This document shows positions 44,712 through 57,397 of a stretch of 64,000 bases of DNA, one piece after another. Source of the stretch: Heterobasidion occidentale. Its lineage: Eukaryota > Basidiomycota > Agaricomycetes > Russulales > Bondarzewiaceae. The translations under genes were made by a program, and so were the position numbers. The stretch lies in NCBI GenBank assembly GCA_039111635.1, contig JBCAQO010000005.1, forward strand, positions 744,001-808,000. The letters run 5' to 3'. Under the pieces are notes generated by a model. The model saw only the letters and a list, made by a program, of their open reading frames with translations, did not search any database and had not been told where the DNA came from. Position 1 is the first letter of the stretch, and the number at the start of each line of letters is the position of its first letter.

Positions 44712-47700
44712 TCAATCGCCATCTGGCTCTTGCTTCACCATGTTTTGCACACCCTCTCCAGGCACTGACGAATGCCCGCAGACAGATATACCTGTATCCA
44801 TGGTAACTTGCTCAGAAAGTAGCCGGGGGCGCACCCGCAGCCCGACAGAACGCCCAAGCTCTGCGACGCCCAGAAAAAGGGCACGTTCCAATCTACCCCC
44901 ACGTGATGCCACCGCCTGCACTTGGCGCGCGACATGCACGGGCGCTAGCACCCCTTTGACCTCCGACCTTCGAATCCCTCCGCGTCGCCCACCGCCTCTG
45001 CCGACACGGGATTGAGCCACCGAGAGATCGCGTTTGAGCGCAGCCACCCCACCCTCCAGCAGTTTCCGAGTATAAACGCGCAACGCGAGAGACATAAGAG
45101 CAAATGGAGCGAGAGCTTCTTCTAAGTCCGTACGCGATGATGGTGGCGCTCCAGCACTGCGATCGGGTTGATTATGAAAATACGGCAGGTTCAAGGGCCG
45201 TACGAGCTCGCGGATGGCGTTGATCACTTTCGGGTCCGCTGCAGTCAGAAGACAGCGCGAAGACCAAGAGACCGATGCCATGAGACCGGGCGCTGAAGTC
45301 ACGGGTGGATGTGCGGTCCCCTCAATAGAAGCACCGACGTCTACGAGTGGAAATCGAGGATTTTCCCCTCTCGGGGAGATCTGGCAAGTTTGCATGGTTT
45401 CCTGTTTCATTGAGGTTATATGGGATCCCAGATCGATACCGCAGGCGGGACAGAAAGCGTCAGACTGCGCGCCCATCGTCACTGATGCATCAGCGGTGTG
45501 TCCAATAACTTTCTTTCCGTCAGCCGCGCCTTCGGCCTGAGCCTTGGAGTGAGCGGAATGGAAGAAGCCCCCATCTTCCAACCACCGGAATATATCCCCA
45601 GTAGTCAGAGGAATCATGCTCTCGGCGTCCGGAGGAGACGACATCCGAATGTGCGCCTCATATGCTTCCCTGAGAGCGCGAGCGCGACCCCACTGCCAAA
45701 AAGGGTCCATCAGAGAGATATCTATCAAGTTTGAGAGAATAGGTTCTTACTTTGATAGCCTCCCGTCGCCCGGCCACCAGCCCACGAAACTGAGCAAGCG
45801 ATGGCATCAGCTTATACGGGACTTGAGGTGTGATCCTGCCCTTGACATCTGTGGGAGTTGTTTTGAATGAAAAGGCAGGGCAGAGTTGACAAGAGAGCGG
45901 GCCAGCTCATCAGTTCGTACCTCGCATGGTCATAGGAAAGTGGGGAACGAGAGATCTGAGAATAGCGACGTAACCTGGGACACATGGCGCACGATATGAT
46001 CAGCGTGCGCCCACGAAGACGAAGACATGAGGTGAACTCGTACCAGGTGCTGCTTCCGTCTGGTTCTGATCAGATTGTACTGCGTTAGTGTCGCTGACGA
46101 TGCCAGGGTCTCTTTTTTCTGATCGAGGGCCGCACAGCATCACCATCACAGCACGCTTGCCCTCACCTCCCCCGTCTGACACAGGCAGCAGTTGCGTATG
46201 TCGGTCAAGCTCAACATCAAGGACCTGCTCATCGCCAACCACGGGGCCGGCCGATCTGAGCGGATCGAGCTAGCCAGGTCGGCAAAATGGACAACAGACG
46301 GGCATCAACGATCGCTAGTTTGGGGCACCCAGACGTGGGAGCCGAAGAACCTGGACACGGAATTACTGACCTCGACCCAGTGCTCGACTTCCATCGGAGG
46401 GTTTTGCGACCCGATGAATGTAAGCGTTAGGCGCGCCAGGAACGGGCGATCCGTCGTGCTCGCAATCGCGAACGGTTGGGAGGATATTACAACCGGGTCC
46501 AGGAGCGTCGACGGCGCGGGGTCCGTGAGACAGGATATTGTAACCTTAACTAGAAAAGCGGACAGATGGAGGCTCTAGAATTTCCGCATGGGTTCAGGTC
46601 CAGCTCAGCGCTCCACGGAGGCAAGAGAAATGGAAGTGATGCGGGGTTGTCACTTACGTAGGAGGGAGAATCTATGGATAGCATCCAACGATGTGTGTGT
46701 TCCTGGAGAGCCGGCGGTCGTTGATCTATGCTTGAAAAATGGGGCTGACCGTACGGACCACATCAAAAACACTCACCAATGGGCAGCCACAAGCTTCGGT
46801 CTGTGACGGCTACGCGCGCAATGACATGGAACCTACTGCCGACGGCTGCCGCGGAAGGATCGGGTGGTAAAGAAGGGGGAATGAGCGATGATGGGTGGGC
46901 ACGGTCTGGGGCCTCGCTGTGTTCAGCGATCTCGGAATGCAAGGCGATGTCGAGCGAGGCACGCGCTTTGCTTCGATGCGTGTATAGCATCCGCCACCGA
47001 GGTCCTCTCACGTGCATTGGGCTCGCGTTGTTGGAAATGGTGTTTCCAACATCGTCAAGGATATCAACAGTTTTACCTTCGTCCAGGACATTGACGCATC
47101 TACGCTTTGGGGCATGGCTGAGACCAAGAAAGGGCGCCAGCGCAGGAGTATCGATATGGAGACCAAGCGTCTTTGACAGATGGGTACTCGTCTTTGAGCT
47201 TGAACCGATGACAGCGCTCCCCACGATCTGTTTGGGCTCGGGATTCTCACGTTCGCCATCATCGTCCAGCGCGGAAGGCACCTCCGTTCTACTGCCGCCG
47301 ACAGCAATCTCAAACAGGCTCCTCAAGCTCGGCAGACTGACCTCTCCGAGCTCGATGCCGTTTTGCATCACCCACTCCTGCTCTTCCTCGGGAACGGACA
47401 CCGCACAGTTCCGTATACATTCATCGTGGCTTCCGAAATCGCGAGAATGGCGCAGGCGGCAGTGGTTGAGCAGGCCCTGGACGCTAGGGAAATTGGTGCG
47501 CGCGCAATCAGGACAGGCGAGTTTGGCGAGGGTGGGAGGAGATGTATTTGTGTTCCGTAGGAAAAGTAGCTTTGCGTTGCTGCTGCGGGCGGGGCGGAAA
47601 AGATCATTGAGCGGTCGTTGGCGTGTATGACGAGTGTGGCGAGGCTCGATGAGAGGTGGGGTGGGCGCTGACACGGAAGTGGGCGCAGATGTGATGGGTA

Positions 47701-48168
47701 CAGGGGCACGAGGAGCGGCTGATAGGGTTTCACGGGAGAGAAACGGGAGACATGAAACTTCAGCAGCATCCAGTGCTTCAATAGCCGCACTTTGGAACGC
47801 TTCAGATGCTTGAGCCTGAGCTAAGAGAAAAGTCGATGGCCTCTGAAAATTAGACGGGATAGCCTGCAACTCCAAGTGCCCGATACCTTTACCTTGAATG
47901 TCCTGTTTCTCTAGGGCTTCTTGAAGAATGAGGGCCCACGTTATGCGAGATTGAATCATATCATGTACTCGTTGCCTAACATCTATTTCCAGGTCGAGCT
48001 CTTCTAAAATGAGCTGCCTAGATGCAGCAATACTATCTGGACAAAATATCAGAAGCGGCTGACTAGCAGGACGACCGACGAACCTCTACTCCAAGACATC
48101 CCTACATCTGATCGTTTCCTTTTCCTGGTCACTTGCATATCGTCTCCTTCATCAGTTGAAACGGACAT
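44712..48168 (-). CDS. YEATS-domain chromatin protein
   Basis: Contains a YEATS domain, a reader of acylated histone lysines found in chromatin complexes. Exons: 48168 (or ATG 48100) to 48085, 48035-46777, 46725-46658, 46574-46371, 46269-46167, 46118-46044, 45974-45921, 45848-45751, 45692-44712. An N-terminal region holds a C2H2/AHC1-like finger (CPDCARTNFPSVQGLLNHCRLRH). The YEATS part spans several exons: HRWMLSIDSPSY, HLSAFLVKVTISCLTDPAPS, RPFLARLTLTFIGS, MEVEHWVELDPLRS and EQVLDVELDRHTQLLP. A C-terminal helical/zinc region (WGRARALREAYEAH, FCPACGIDLGSHI) resembles YEATS2-type proteins. From 48168 the frame breaks in the A runs at 48116-48123 (one base missing); starting at 48100 avoids this. 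It is divergent from FEN1. Confidence 0.82.
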
Positions 48169-48334
48169 GGTCGTAAGCTACAGAAATGAAGGTGTACTCG
48201 AACAATGGGTCTTCCTAGAGAGTGGTGTGACATGCCCGTGACAGTGCGTGAGATACTGTGACGATACGCGTTTGGCGCGCGCATGCCGCCGGCCGCGTCG
48301 CCGTCAACGTTGGCTCAACACAACTCACTTCGCC
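48169..48334. promoter_or_regulatory. Short bidirectional promoter (YEATS protein / FEN1)
   Basis: 166 bases between divergent start codons (234 if the YEATS protein starts at 48100). No TATA box is evident. It includes a GC-rich patch near 48268-48300. Confidence 0.5.
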
Positions 48335-50158
48335 ATGGGAATCAAAGGTCTTACGGGGCTCCTCTCAGAGCATGCCCCACAATCAATATCGGTCAGCTTC
48401 TTTCTGTGCTGACCCTAGTAGTGGCCTAACGTAGGAACGTAGTCGCATGAGATCAAAACGCTCTTTGGCCGCAAAGTCGCGATCGACGCGTCCATGTCCA
48501 TTTACCAGTTCCTGATCGCAGTGCGCCAGAAGGACGGAGAAATGCTGCAAAATGACGCTGGCGAAACGACGAGGTGTGCATGTCTCTTCATTATGGCGGT
48601 TGACTCTTGATGTTGAATTTGCGCTGTCAGTCATCTCATGGGGTTCTTCTACCGCACAATACGGATAGTGGAGAATGGCATCAAACCTGCTTATGTTTTT
48701 GATGGAAAGCCTCCGGAACTGAAGGCTGGGGTGGTACGTCGGCCTTGTTAAAGTTCACTTTGCTCATGGGGCGCTCAAGCTGTATATAGCTTGCGAAACG
48801 ATTCGAGAAGAGAGAAGAGGCTAAGGAAGACGGTGAGGAGGCGAAAGAAACAGGTACGTCATTGATTTTCAAGATGCTGTACGAGCTATCCGAACCCACT
48901 ATCTCGCAGGTACAACCGAGGACGTGGACCGTTTCTCTCGAAGGACTGTCAAAGTTACAAGAGAACATAATGAAGAATGTCGAAAACTCCTAGGCTTGAT
49001 GGGCATCCCGGTCGTCATCGTGAGCCACCCTTCCCCAATTTCACCTTTTACGCTCACTGCTCATCAGTTGACAGGCTCCATCAGAGGCAGAAGCTCAATG
49101 TGCCGAGCTTGCACGTGGCGGAAAGGTGTGCTAGAATGACAGACAATTTTCGCCTTGTGCTAACGCACATGTCTGGGACAGGTATACGCTGCTGGCTCGG
49201 AAGATATGGACACGTTGACATTCAATGCGCCAACCCTATATCGTCATCTCACATTCTCGGAGGCCAAGAAACAACCTATCAGTGAAATCAGTTTGGAAAA
49301 AGCCCTGCAGGGACTAGATATGAACATGTCCCAGGTACCTCTCCCTATGATTCAGCATTTGCTCTTATCAATGCCCCATTCTTCTAGTTTATCGACCTAT
49401 GTATACTATTGGGATGCGATTACTTGGAGCCCATCAGAGGTGTGGGTCCCAAGTCTGCTCTCAAGCTCATCCGAGAGCACGGCGGACTTGCAGGCGTGGT
49501 CGAACATCTACGTGAAAAGTGAGCTTCTCATTTCTATCACGAGGTTGCCGCCTGTCCTCAAAGCGCTTTCGACACTGACAGACAAGCGGTGAAGGATGAG
49601 GCAGCAGAGGACGGCAAGAAGAAAAAAGGCGGCGTGCAGATACCTGACGAGTGGCCATGGGAGGAAGCCAAGAGAGTCTTCGAAAAGCCAGATGTGACGC
49701 CGGCAGACGAGATCGAGGCAAGCTCCTTCTCGTCTCCTATGAATGCACAGACCTGACATATTATTCTGCAGTTGGAGTGGAAAAATCCAGATGTCGACGG
49801 TCTCGTGGAATTCCTCGTGAAGCAGAAAGGCTTCAAGTGAGTTTATCTTGCCTGTTCTACGCGTCATGTCGTGACATGCGTTTTTAAGTGAGGAGCGTGT
49901 GCGCAAGGGTGCAGAAAAGCTCTCCAAATTCCTGAACGCAAAACAACAAGGTCGGTTAGACGGCTTTTTCACCGTACAACCGAAGGCCCCGTCCGCAAAA
50001 AATGCGAAGGGCAAGAAGGTCGATGCGAAGGGGACCGCTGGTAGCAAACGCAAGGTAGGGGTGGAAGTTACAGTCCAAATGTCAATTTCTGATCAGCGTC
50101 CTTCCAGAACAAAGAGGGAGATGCAGGTCCGAGTAAGAAGGCAAAGACGAAGAAGTGA
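48335..50158 (+). CDS. FEN1: Flap endonuclease 1 (FEN1/Rad27)
   Basis: Structure-specific nuclease removing 5' flaps in Okazaki fragment maturation and long-patch base excision repair. Exons: 48335-48391, 48443-48573, 48631-48733, 48790-48853, 48910-49019, 49075-49125, 49182-49334, 49388-49518, 49582-49717, 49772-49836, 49889-50054, 50108-50158; about 405 residues, all in phase. N-terminal [10 protein letters not shown], metal-binding region [11 protein letters not shown] and [30 protein letters not shown], and a PCNA-interacting PIP box QGRLDGFF are visible; the C-terminus is basic (KKAKTKK). Intron 9 uses a GC donor (GAG|GCAAGC). No frame break was needed, which is informative next to genes that have them. 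Confidence 0.95.
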
Positions 50159-50448
50159 GAACCGCCAGTGGACATCTCAATAGATTTCCTTTTTTGTTTT
50201 TGTTTTTGTTGTATCTGCAGAGGTGAATCCGTCTCGGATTGTTGTCCGGAATTATTGCTATATTGTATGATTATAGTACGAGCAGCGTCTCATCCAACAG
50301 ACGAAGACACACTGTCTTTTTTCTCGACCCTATGATACAAGACGCCTGACACATGTCGTCTTCCAGGTAAGAATATATATACAACACATGATACAGCACA
50401 TAGATAGCACAATCAAATACAACTACAAAAGGGTGTAACAGTGGGCGA

Positions 50449-53024
50449 TCAGTCAAGCAAATCCGAGTCCAGATTGTGCGGCGCGCTGCCGAAATCTACG
50501 CCTAGCGACTCCATGAACTTCCTATAAGTCATGCGACCACCCATCGTTTCAGGATCGTGATATACACCGTCGTCCATATCCTGATCTATTCCGCGTCTCG
50601 CTCTGGAGATCATGGCTGCAAGTGGTCGAACCCATGTGTTGAAGAGCGGCTTGAACGGTTCCGTCATGGCGCCATTCAATTTCATGTAACCTGTACTGGA
50701 AGAAGCTAGAAGTGCAACCTTGAAATCTTGCATTGCAGTCCACCGCAGCACCGTCCAGTCCTTCTCCTTGATCTCGCGCTTTCGCGCTTCTTTTCCTCCG
50801 AGCAGGAACCCGGTGGTGCACCAAATCATAAGGTAGAAAAAGGACTCCAGGTCATGCCGATAAAAATGTGGAGAGCCTACGAAGGTGTCCAGATGATCGA
50901 TGGCGATGAAGGGACCGGTCCCCGTTCTATGCTGAGCAGACGCGACGTCAGCGACGCCATCTTTCGCTTCAACATTGATCGAGAGGTCCCAGTCGATGAG
51001 AACACCATACGGCTTCCCCTTAGCGTCCACACCGAACATGACATTATTGATACTAAGATCGCGATGCAGGACATGCGCTCTCTTGAACACGACCCGATGA
51101 GCTGTTGCCAAAGTAACATTGATAAAAAGAGACGAGTTCGATCACAAACCAGAGACGAACCTCGTACAAGATCAAGGAAGACGGACTGGAAGTCCGTGAT
51201 CGTCTCCAAATCTTTCAGAGGTCTCAGTTGATCGCAGACAATCACCCGGAGCACCCGGTTCTCGAGGTGGCTTGAAAATGCCCAGAGCGCCTCTTGCATT
51301 CGAGGTAATCCCAGCCGCGCGCCCTCCAACGTCGTCGACATTCGCATCCGTGTGATATGTCGTGCCTCCACGGGGCCTATCCTCTTCCGAATGTGTCGAA
51401 TCAAGCCGTCCTCGGAAGGTCGCGAAGCAGCCGGCCAGCTGAATTTGACTACTAGTTTGCTCTGCAGCTGGACGCCCAGCTTCGACTCGCTCCTAGCCAT
51501 CGCAGTCACAGGCATGATGGATGTCCCACGGCCTACAATCCCAGGCTGGACGTAGATTGGCGACCCGGTGATCTTCAGCCGGACCACACCGGGCACAGGT
51601 TCGTTGTCCGCGTTGACGCCCTCGTCGATGTGGATTTCCCAGTTATCGAGCTTTTGTGGTGGCTCGACACGAATAGGCCTGGCAGCGCTCAACGGAGGCA
51701 GAATGATCGACGGAGGCCGAATCATCGGCTCGTACCCGAATCGCTCCATGTCGCACTCGGTGATCGCTGCAAGCGCGAGGAAGAAGAACCTCGGATTCTC
51801 CACGATGTTGAACTCCTTAGATTGAATGACGCCCATCCGGTCATAGTACCAGAAAGACATCATGAGGTCCACGACATAGAAGCCTGTCACATACCGTCGA
51901 CGGCCGTCTCCAAGACATTCAGATGCATATCCCGCAGTCTGAAGCTCGTCTTTGTCGAGAATCGGAGGTTTCCGGCTCACCCGCACGTTTCCCTTGCCAT
52001 CTTTGTTCGTAGTGACGCGCCGATCATGAGCGGCGGTGCGGGAAGAGCTAGCCTTGGAGGTGGCAACTGCTGGTAGCATAGGCAGCCGATCCGTGTCATC
52101 TCCTCGTTCCTCGTCGGCTGGTTCTAATATTGACTCCACGCTCACACCCGCTACCTCGTCTCCTTTGCCCAAGGTCTTGGTCTTGACTTCTTCATCCGCC
52201 GAGACATCGACATTCCGATCGACACTCTCCTCGAGCTTCACCGAAAGACTCTCTGCCCTCCAAGAGTCAGGTGAGAGACTCGTGGGCTTCCTCGGCTCTG
52301 TTATGTTGTCAGTGTTGGAAACTGTGCTGGGCGTTGGACTGACAGCCATTCGCTTAGGCCTCGGCAGCACATCTTCCGAGGAGGCCTTGCGCTTCAAACT
52401 TACTTGGACATCCGTCGTCGCGTCCGGTGCCGACATCGCCTTCGGTGTCGGATCGGGGTCGTCGTCCTTCTTGTCATCCGTCTTGAATTCCATGAACGAA
52501 GGCATCGTCAGCCACTCCATAGAAGGTCTCTTCCCTTCTTGTAGCATCCGCAGTGCCGCTTTGAATGCTGCCAGCGATTGAAGGGAGACATCAGGTTTTC
52601 GGACGTTCTTGTTCCCCTTGACGTTCTGGGAACCGAGTGGTTCGAATTGCACGGGGCACGGAGATTCGATATCTGGCACCGCCTGACGTATCTTGGCCCG
52701 GGCGTCGTCCAGCATCCTGACGAATGGGGCATATCGCACGGGTTCATGTTCCCCGAGAGTGGACACGTATCCAGCAACGAGACCCGGATCGAGTTGCAAG
52801 ATGTGTTGTTTCTCCTCCCACGGCAGGCGATCGAGGGGGTACTGCCAGATGTAACGGATGAAGTCCTCGACCGGGAGACCTGTTCTGATAGTTCCCATGA
52901 GATCTGATAGGATCAATGGATCTACGAAATCCTTCAAATGACGTCTTCCTTGGAAGCCGCCAACGCCCTCTCGGATGGGAGTTGTAGGGCGGGGTGGTGC
53001 CTGGGGAATATCTGGAAAAGACAT
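50449..53024 (-). CDS. FunK1 fungal-type protein kinase
   Basis: Putative serine/threonine kinase of the FunK1 family, expanded in multicellular basidiomycetes. Two exons, 53024-51161 and 51101-50449, about 838 residues with no frame break; so few introns is unusual here. The N-terminal half includes a charged, Ser/Thr-rich region (52040-52480). The kinase region carries a VVKFSWP-type beta strand, the catalytic loop HVLHRDLSINNVMF with HRD, and DWD in place of the usual DFG, a known FunK1 feature. A C-terminal helical extension ends DSDLLD. It converges with FEN1 at its 3' end (290 bases). Confidence 0.9.
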
Positions 53025-53488
53025 AGTGAGGAGGTTGATCGTCGAGCATGGTGTCGGTGGGAGCGGGATATTATAATAGAGAGGATGCGTACGCTTTGAC
53101 CAGTCGCACTGACCTTTGGAAGAGAATAGAACTCCAAGCGTTGACTTTATTCACAAGTGAGACATCCTGGTGTTGGAACTCCGCGCATCGACAGGTTGCA
53201 CGTGCATAAGGGACCATGCCGGACCATATTCGATGTTTTAGCATTTTCTGAGCTAAACACGACTATCTCGGCTATTCCCTCCTCAAAAGTTGACAGCATA
53301 TATACTACTAATGCCAGCGATTTCGCCAGTGGCAGGTTCATAGGTCTCAGCTAGTTCAACGCACCATCGCACGAGGACTAATTCCTTGGAGAAAGCGAGT
53401 GGGGAGGATCAAAACATAGGACACTGCTTCGTCTGTTGAGAAGTTCAAGGTCGACACACTCTTGGATCGGATCGTTAAGACAACCACC
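53025..53488. other. Intergenic, no gene seen
   Basis: Between the FunK1 start and the 3' end of the F-box-like gene; no coding signal recognised. Confidence 0.45.
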
Positions 53489-55402
53489 CTAAGAAAAAGG
53501 TACCTGTCGTGATACATTTTTGGGCGATCTCCTGGCAGACAATAATGCAATGACCGATTGTTTAACAAAAGAATTCGCTAGAACAGGATCCGGTGCATCC
53601 TCGGAGCCTGAGATCATAGAGTCAGTGCAGATACGAAGTCGAATTTTGAGCATCTGCAGACTTACTTCGCCTCCCAACCCGTTTACCACAACAATTGCAC
53701 TGTCAGAGATCATGGTAAGCGGCGAGTGCACAAGCTGCTCATTCTCCGCTGATGTAATTTCCGCTTTCGAGACCAGGCACAATGCACTCGACGATATGCC
53801 CTCGTCATCCCAAAAGCCTTTCGGGACGTCGTCCGGGTAACTGATCTCAACGTCCTTCTTCCCCGACTCCATAGCATGCTGAATCCTTGGCACACTGAAG
53901 TCCATCACGCGAATCATTAGACGGTCCGCTTCGCCAGCCTCGGTCTTGATGCTTTGGGCGTATCGGTATCCTGAGATCGAATTCCGGGGATTTGCCGAAT
54001 CGTCATAAGGAATGCTGGATCCGTGCGTCGGTCGAAAGCCATTCACGATAGTTCAGTACCCTGCGCAGCCCCCCGCCGTCGCATTCTCTACGCAGATGCC
54101 TGAGAAGGGTAGACGCGGGCACAAATATCTCTAGAAGTTTGGTTCCCAGATCATCGGGAGATGTCCCAGGATCTGCACCACGAAGTCTGAACAGGATAAT
54201 GGAGTCCGCGCCAGGCTGATCCTGCGGTTTTATAGAGGAAGAAAGTGCATGATGGTCTGTCCACATGTCAATTCGTCTCAACTTAACGTGAGAAGAAGGG
54301 GTGGGGAAAAGGAAGGCTAAAGAATATGCGACTTCATCGCAAGATGTGATGTTAGGACCAACAGTAATGATATCGAGCACGAGAAGCTTGGGATGTGATC
54401 TTTCTGTGGCCAACCAAGGCTTGTGCACCAACACCATTACGTGCTTTTCAGTCAGGAAAGCAAACGATTGGATGCCTTCCCCAGTGAGCTCCTAAATTTT
54501 GTTCAGAGTAATGCCTAAGTAGCAAGTAGACGACATACCATTCGACGTTCGCTTGTTCTCCAATCCCAGATTCCGAGTACAGCGTGGCGATTCTCGTTGT
54601 CCTGTACGAGCATGCCCACATAATCGCCATTGGCCTGAATTGTATGAGACAATGGATGGGGTACGTAATTCGACTGGAAGTCGATGAAGCCAGGGTCGGC
54701 ATTAGGATGCGGATGAGCACTCTTGAACGAAAGAATATGCAAACGTAAATCAATTCCCATAGGAATGGGAGTACTTCACCGATTCTCACGTCAGTCGGGG
54801 GAAAAAGCACGAAGGAACTAAGCAAACGTACAAGGACAAATCTTCAAGAAGCACCAAAAGCCCCAATGGAGGAGATATGCAGAAAGCTTCAGCCCGCCGT
54901 GCAACAATGCGAATCCCCCAGTCGGGCTCCTCAGGAATCTCCAGTACTGGAGATTCTAGTGGCAGAACAAACAGAAGCTGTGAATTGATCCCAAGAAGCG
55001 CTAACTTTCCGTCGCGCACTACAGCGTCTGGAAGGAATCGAATGACCGCACCAGCAGGGATGAATGCAGATTTGACTGTAGAATATTCGAGATTTCGCCA
55101 GGCAGCTTCGTGGTGGCGAAGCAACTCGGTGCACTCTAAGAAGGAAGCTTTATGGGGAACAGAGACCCGACCCTCAAGACCACTGATCGCAAACTCGATG
55201 TTATACTGCAATTCGGTGGTCTCCTGGATGATTAGTCGCCAGAGACGACATACCTGACAAGAGACGTTAGTGTGTAGTGCAGTGACGATGATCGCTCAGA
55301 TCAAAACATGCTTACTCTCTGGCAGCGAACGAGCGTGACGCCGTCGACATCTTTCAATATATCGATGTATAGTTCTATAGGGAAAATGTGCACTCCGCTC
55401 AT
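53489..55402 (-). CDS. F-box-like protein
   Basis: Probable substrate receptor of SCF ubiquitin ligases, judged from the N-terminal F-box-like start (PIELYIDILKDVDGV, RCQRVCRLWRLIIQETTELQ). Exons: 55402-55316, 55253-54832, 54773-54539, then a long exon from 54491. The middle part (GDYVGMLVQDNENRHAVLGIWDW, GEGIQSFAFLTEKHVMVLV) matches the beta-propeller-like region common to such basidiomycete proteins. Near 54010-54040 the reading changes frame by one between EWLSTDARI and YDDSANPRNSISGYRYAQ. The 3' end is uncertain: the open frame closes at 53489, but a donor near 53660 might end it earlier. In-frame upstream sequence near 55440-55560 could add N-terminal exons. Confidence 0.68.
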
Positions 55403-57397
55403 CTCTTTGAAGAAACGGACTGGCTAGTTGGAAGGAGCTGCCTCTGGGTGATGGTCGATGGTAGAGAGAGATGACTTACAAATGTCAGATCGAAGGCGTC
55501 TGAATGTTCGGGAGGCTGCCCGAACCATGGCCGAGCTAGGCTATCTCCGAGTATAGGCTTCTAAGTACCGTGACTACATATCACAGACGCGATGTTAGCG
55601 ACGCTCATTGAGTTGGGGACAAATCTTGGAGGAGTCCAGAGAATTCCTGACATCTCATCAATATATCAATAGATTTCTATATCTGAAAAAAAAAATTGAA
55701 TGATTGTTAGCACCGAACCTGAAAGGCTCCCGTGATGGAGAACGGAGAGTATTGCGAAGTTCAAAGCTGAAGCACGACTTACAGAACAGGTAGCAGGTTT
55801 CGGTTTCAATTCGGCTTCGTTCATTGATATTGGAGGAGCGCAACACTTGAACTTCACTCGTTCACTTCAACCGAACGACACTCTTGACCCTAGAATCACA
55901 TATCGAGAAGATTCTTATACATCAAGTCCAGGGTAACGGTCATCAACGAAGAGGACACAAAGTGAAGCTTGAACATGAAGCCCCCGTATCATTAACAGAC
56001 TCTAGCCTTCGTGCGATGAGATTAGAAGAAAACATACCTTGACAGGTCACAGAATACGGTGCTGCGGACTATCTTCCAGAGCATACGCTAGCGCTTTATC
56101 ATGGCCAGCGGGGGTGACCACCATATAATCCCGACATTTTCCATTACAGCTGCCATAGTCTACACGAGCCCTGGTACAAGTCCGAGAGCATATGATCCGT
56201 ATGAATCATGGTGCGTGAATCTAGAACAGTTTCATTCATAGAAGAACGGATTCTCAGCGGAATGTGTCTGCCACTTACGCAGAGGCTCAACAGGTGCCAG
56301 CGCTGCAAGAACATTCGAGTCAGACCATCCAGCATGGAAGCAAGCACAGAAGGAGAAAATCGTTCTCTCGAAATTGCAGATCTGCCCAAAACGGCTGCGT
56401 CACGGGTTGCGCCAGGTTGCGCCGCCACAACTGCTCTTCAAAGCTTCAACTATCAAACGCTGGTATGCATGCCCAGGCGAGGCCTATAGCTTCTTTCTTA
56501 TCGCCGACAACGATGTTGACAAACATTTTTATTTGACTGAACAGCTGGGTCGCGTTGGGCGTTGAAACTGGCGCGTGTTCTCCCTCGATGGCCCGTGAAT
56601 TCCTGCCAGGTCAACTTCGCGGGAGAAGGCCAGTGCTTCGGATTCGGTTCTTTTTCCAATGATGTGCAGGAAGGCGCAGGATCAGAACGCTTTTGCTCTG
56701 CTCGCTATGCGGGGGCTCTACTGTGCTAATTATAGAGAGGGATCGCGATGTCATCATCCCTATCTTCTTGCCCCGCGTGTCGCTTCGATTCTCTCATGGT
56801 TCCTGTGATGTGGAGACTGGCAGTAGACTGGCTCCTTTGGTACCCGCTCCGTCATTCACGACAACAAGGAATAGCTATTACATCCCTTGCACTCGCCTGT
56901 AACACCGGGTGGTCTGCTTCCAATCGCGCGACTGCAATCTCCGAGACACGGATGGACACGATTTGTCCAGGTGCATGTGCTGGAGGATCGCTCTGGCAGA
57001 GTAGCCGGTCCTTACGTCGGTATCGCTTACTGCACTGCATGCACGGCCGCCCTCACATGGAGTGCGTATCGGTCTGCTTTGGAGCCACAGCAGGGGCTGG
57101 GACGATGCCGGGCGCGGCTGCGCAAGAAGCTCTCAAGAAGCCCCAGTACCACAGGCCCAGGTGGATTGCAGGCCAGGGCGCAGATGCACCTTTTCGGACA
57201 ATAATAAGGACCGAAGCAAGAATGACACCCTCTCTCGCCGTACTTGGCTTTCGCGTCCAAGGGACAAATGACGCAACCCCCCTCCTACCCCCACCATCGC
57301 GATCTATATAAACCCTCTCGCCCTCTCCGTTTCTCACCATCACCGCACCTAGTACTCACAACAGCTCTCCCCAGCCCAACCCAATCCAACACCCACA
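55403..57397. other. Intergenic, 2 kb, with a TATA box before the protease gene
   Basis: No gene is supported apart from a possible upstream exon of the F-box-like gene near 55480-55560. The right end holds the protease promoter. Sequence becomes GC-rich from about 56900 onward. Confidence 0.4.
57305..57312 (+). promoter_or_regulatory. TATA box of the aspartic protease gene
   Basis: TATATAAA about 86 bases upstream of the protease ATG, followed by a pyrimidine-rich tract near 57312-57340, a common arrangement in strongly expressed fungal genes. Confidence 0.55.

Noticed and set aside
46779..47630. Plus-strand open frame of 283 codons
   Set aside because: Exact antisense shadow of the long second exon of the YEATS gene, whose frame continues into a recognisable YEATS domain.
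52036..52581. Plus-strand open frame of 181 codons rich in Ser and Leu
   Set aside because: Antisense of the low-complexity Ser/Thr/Glu region of the FunK1 kinase.
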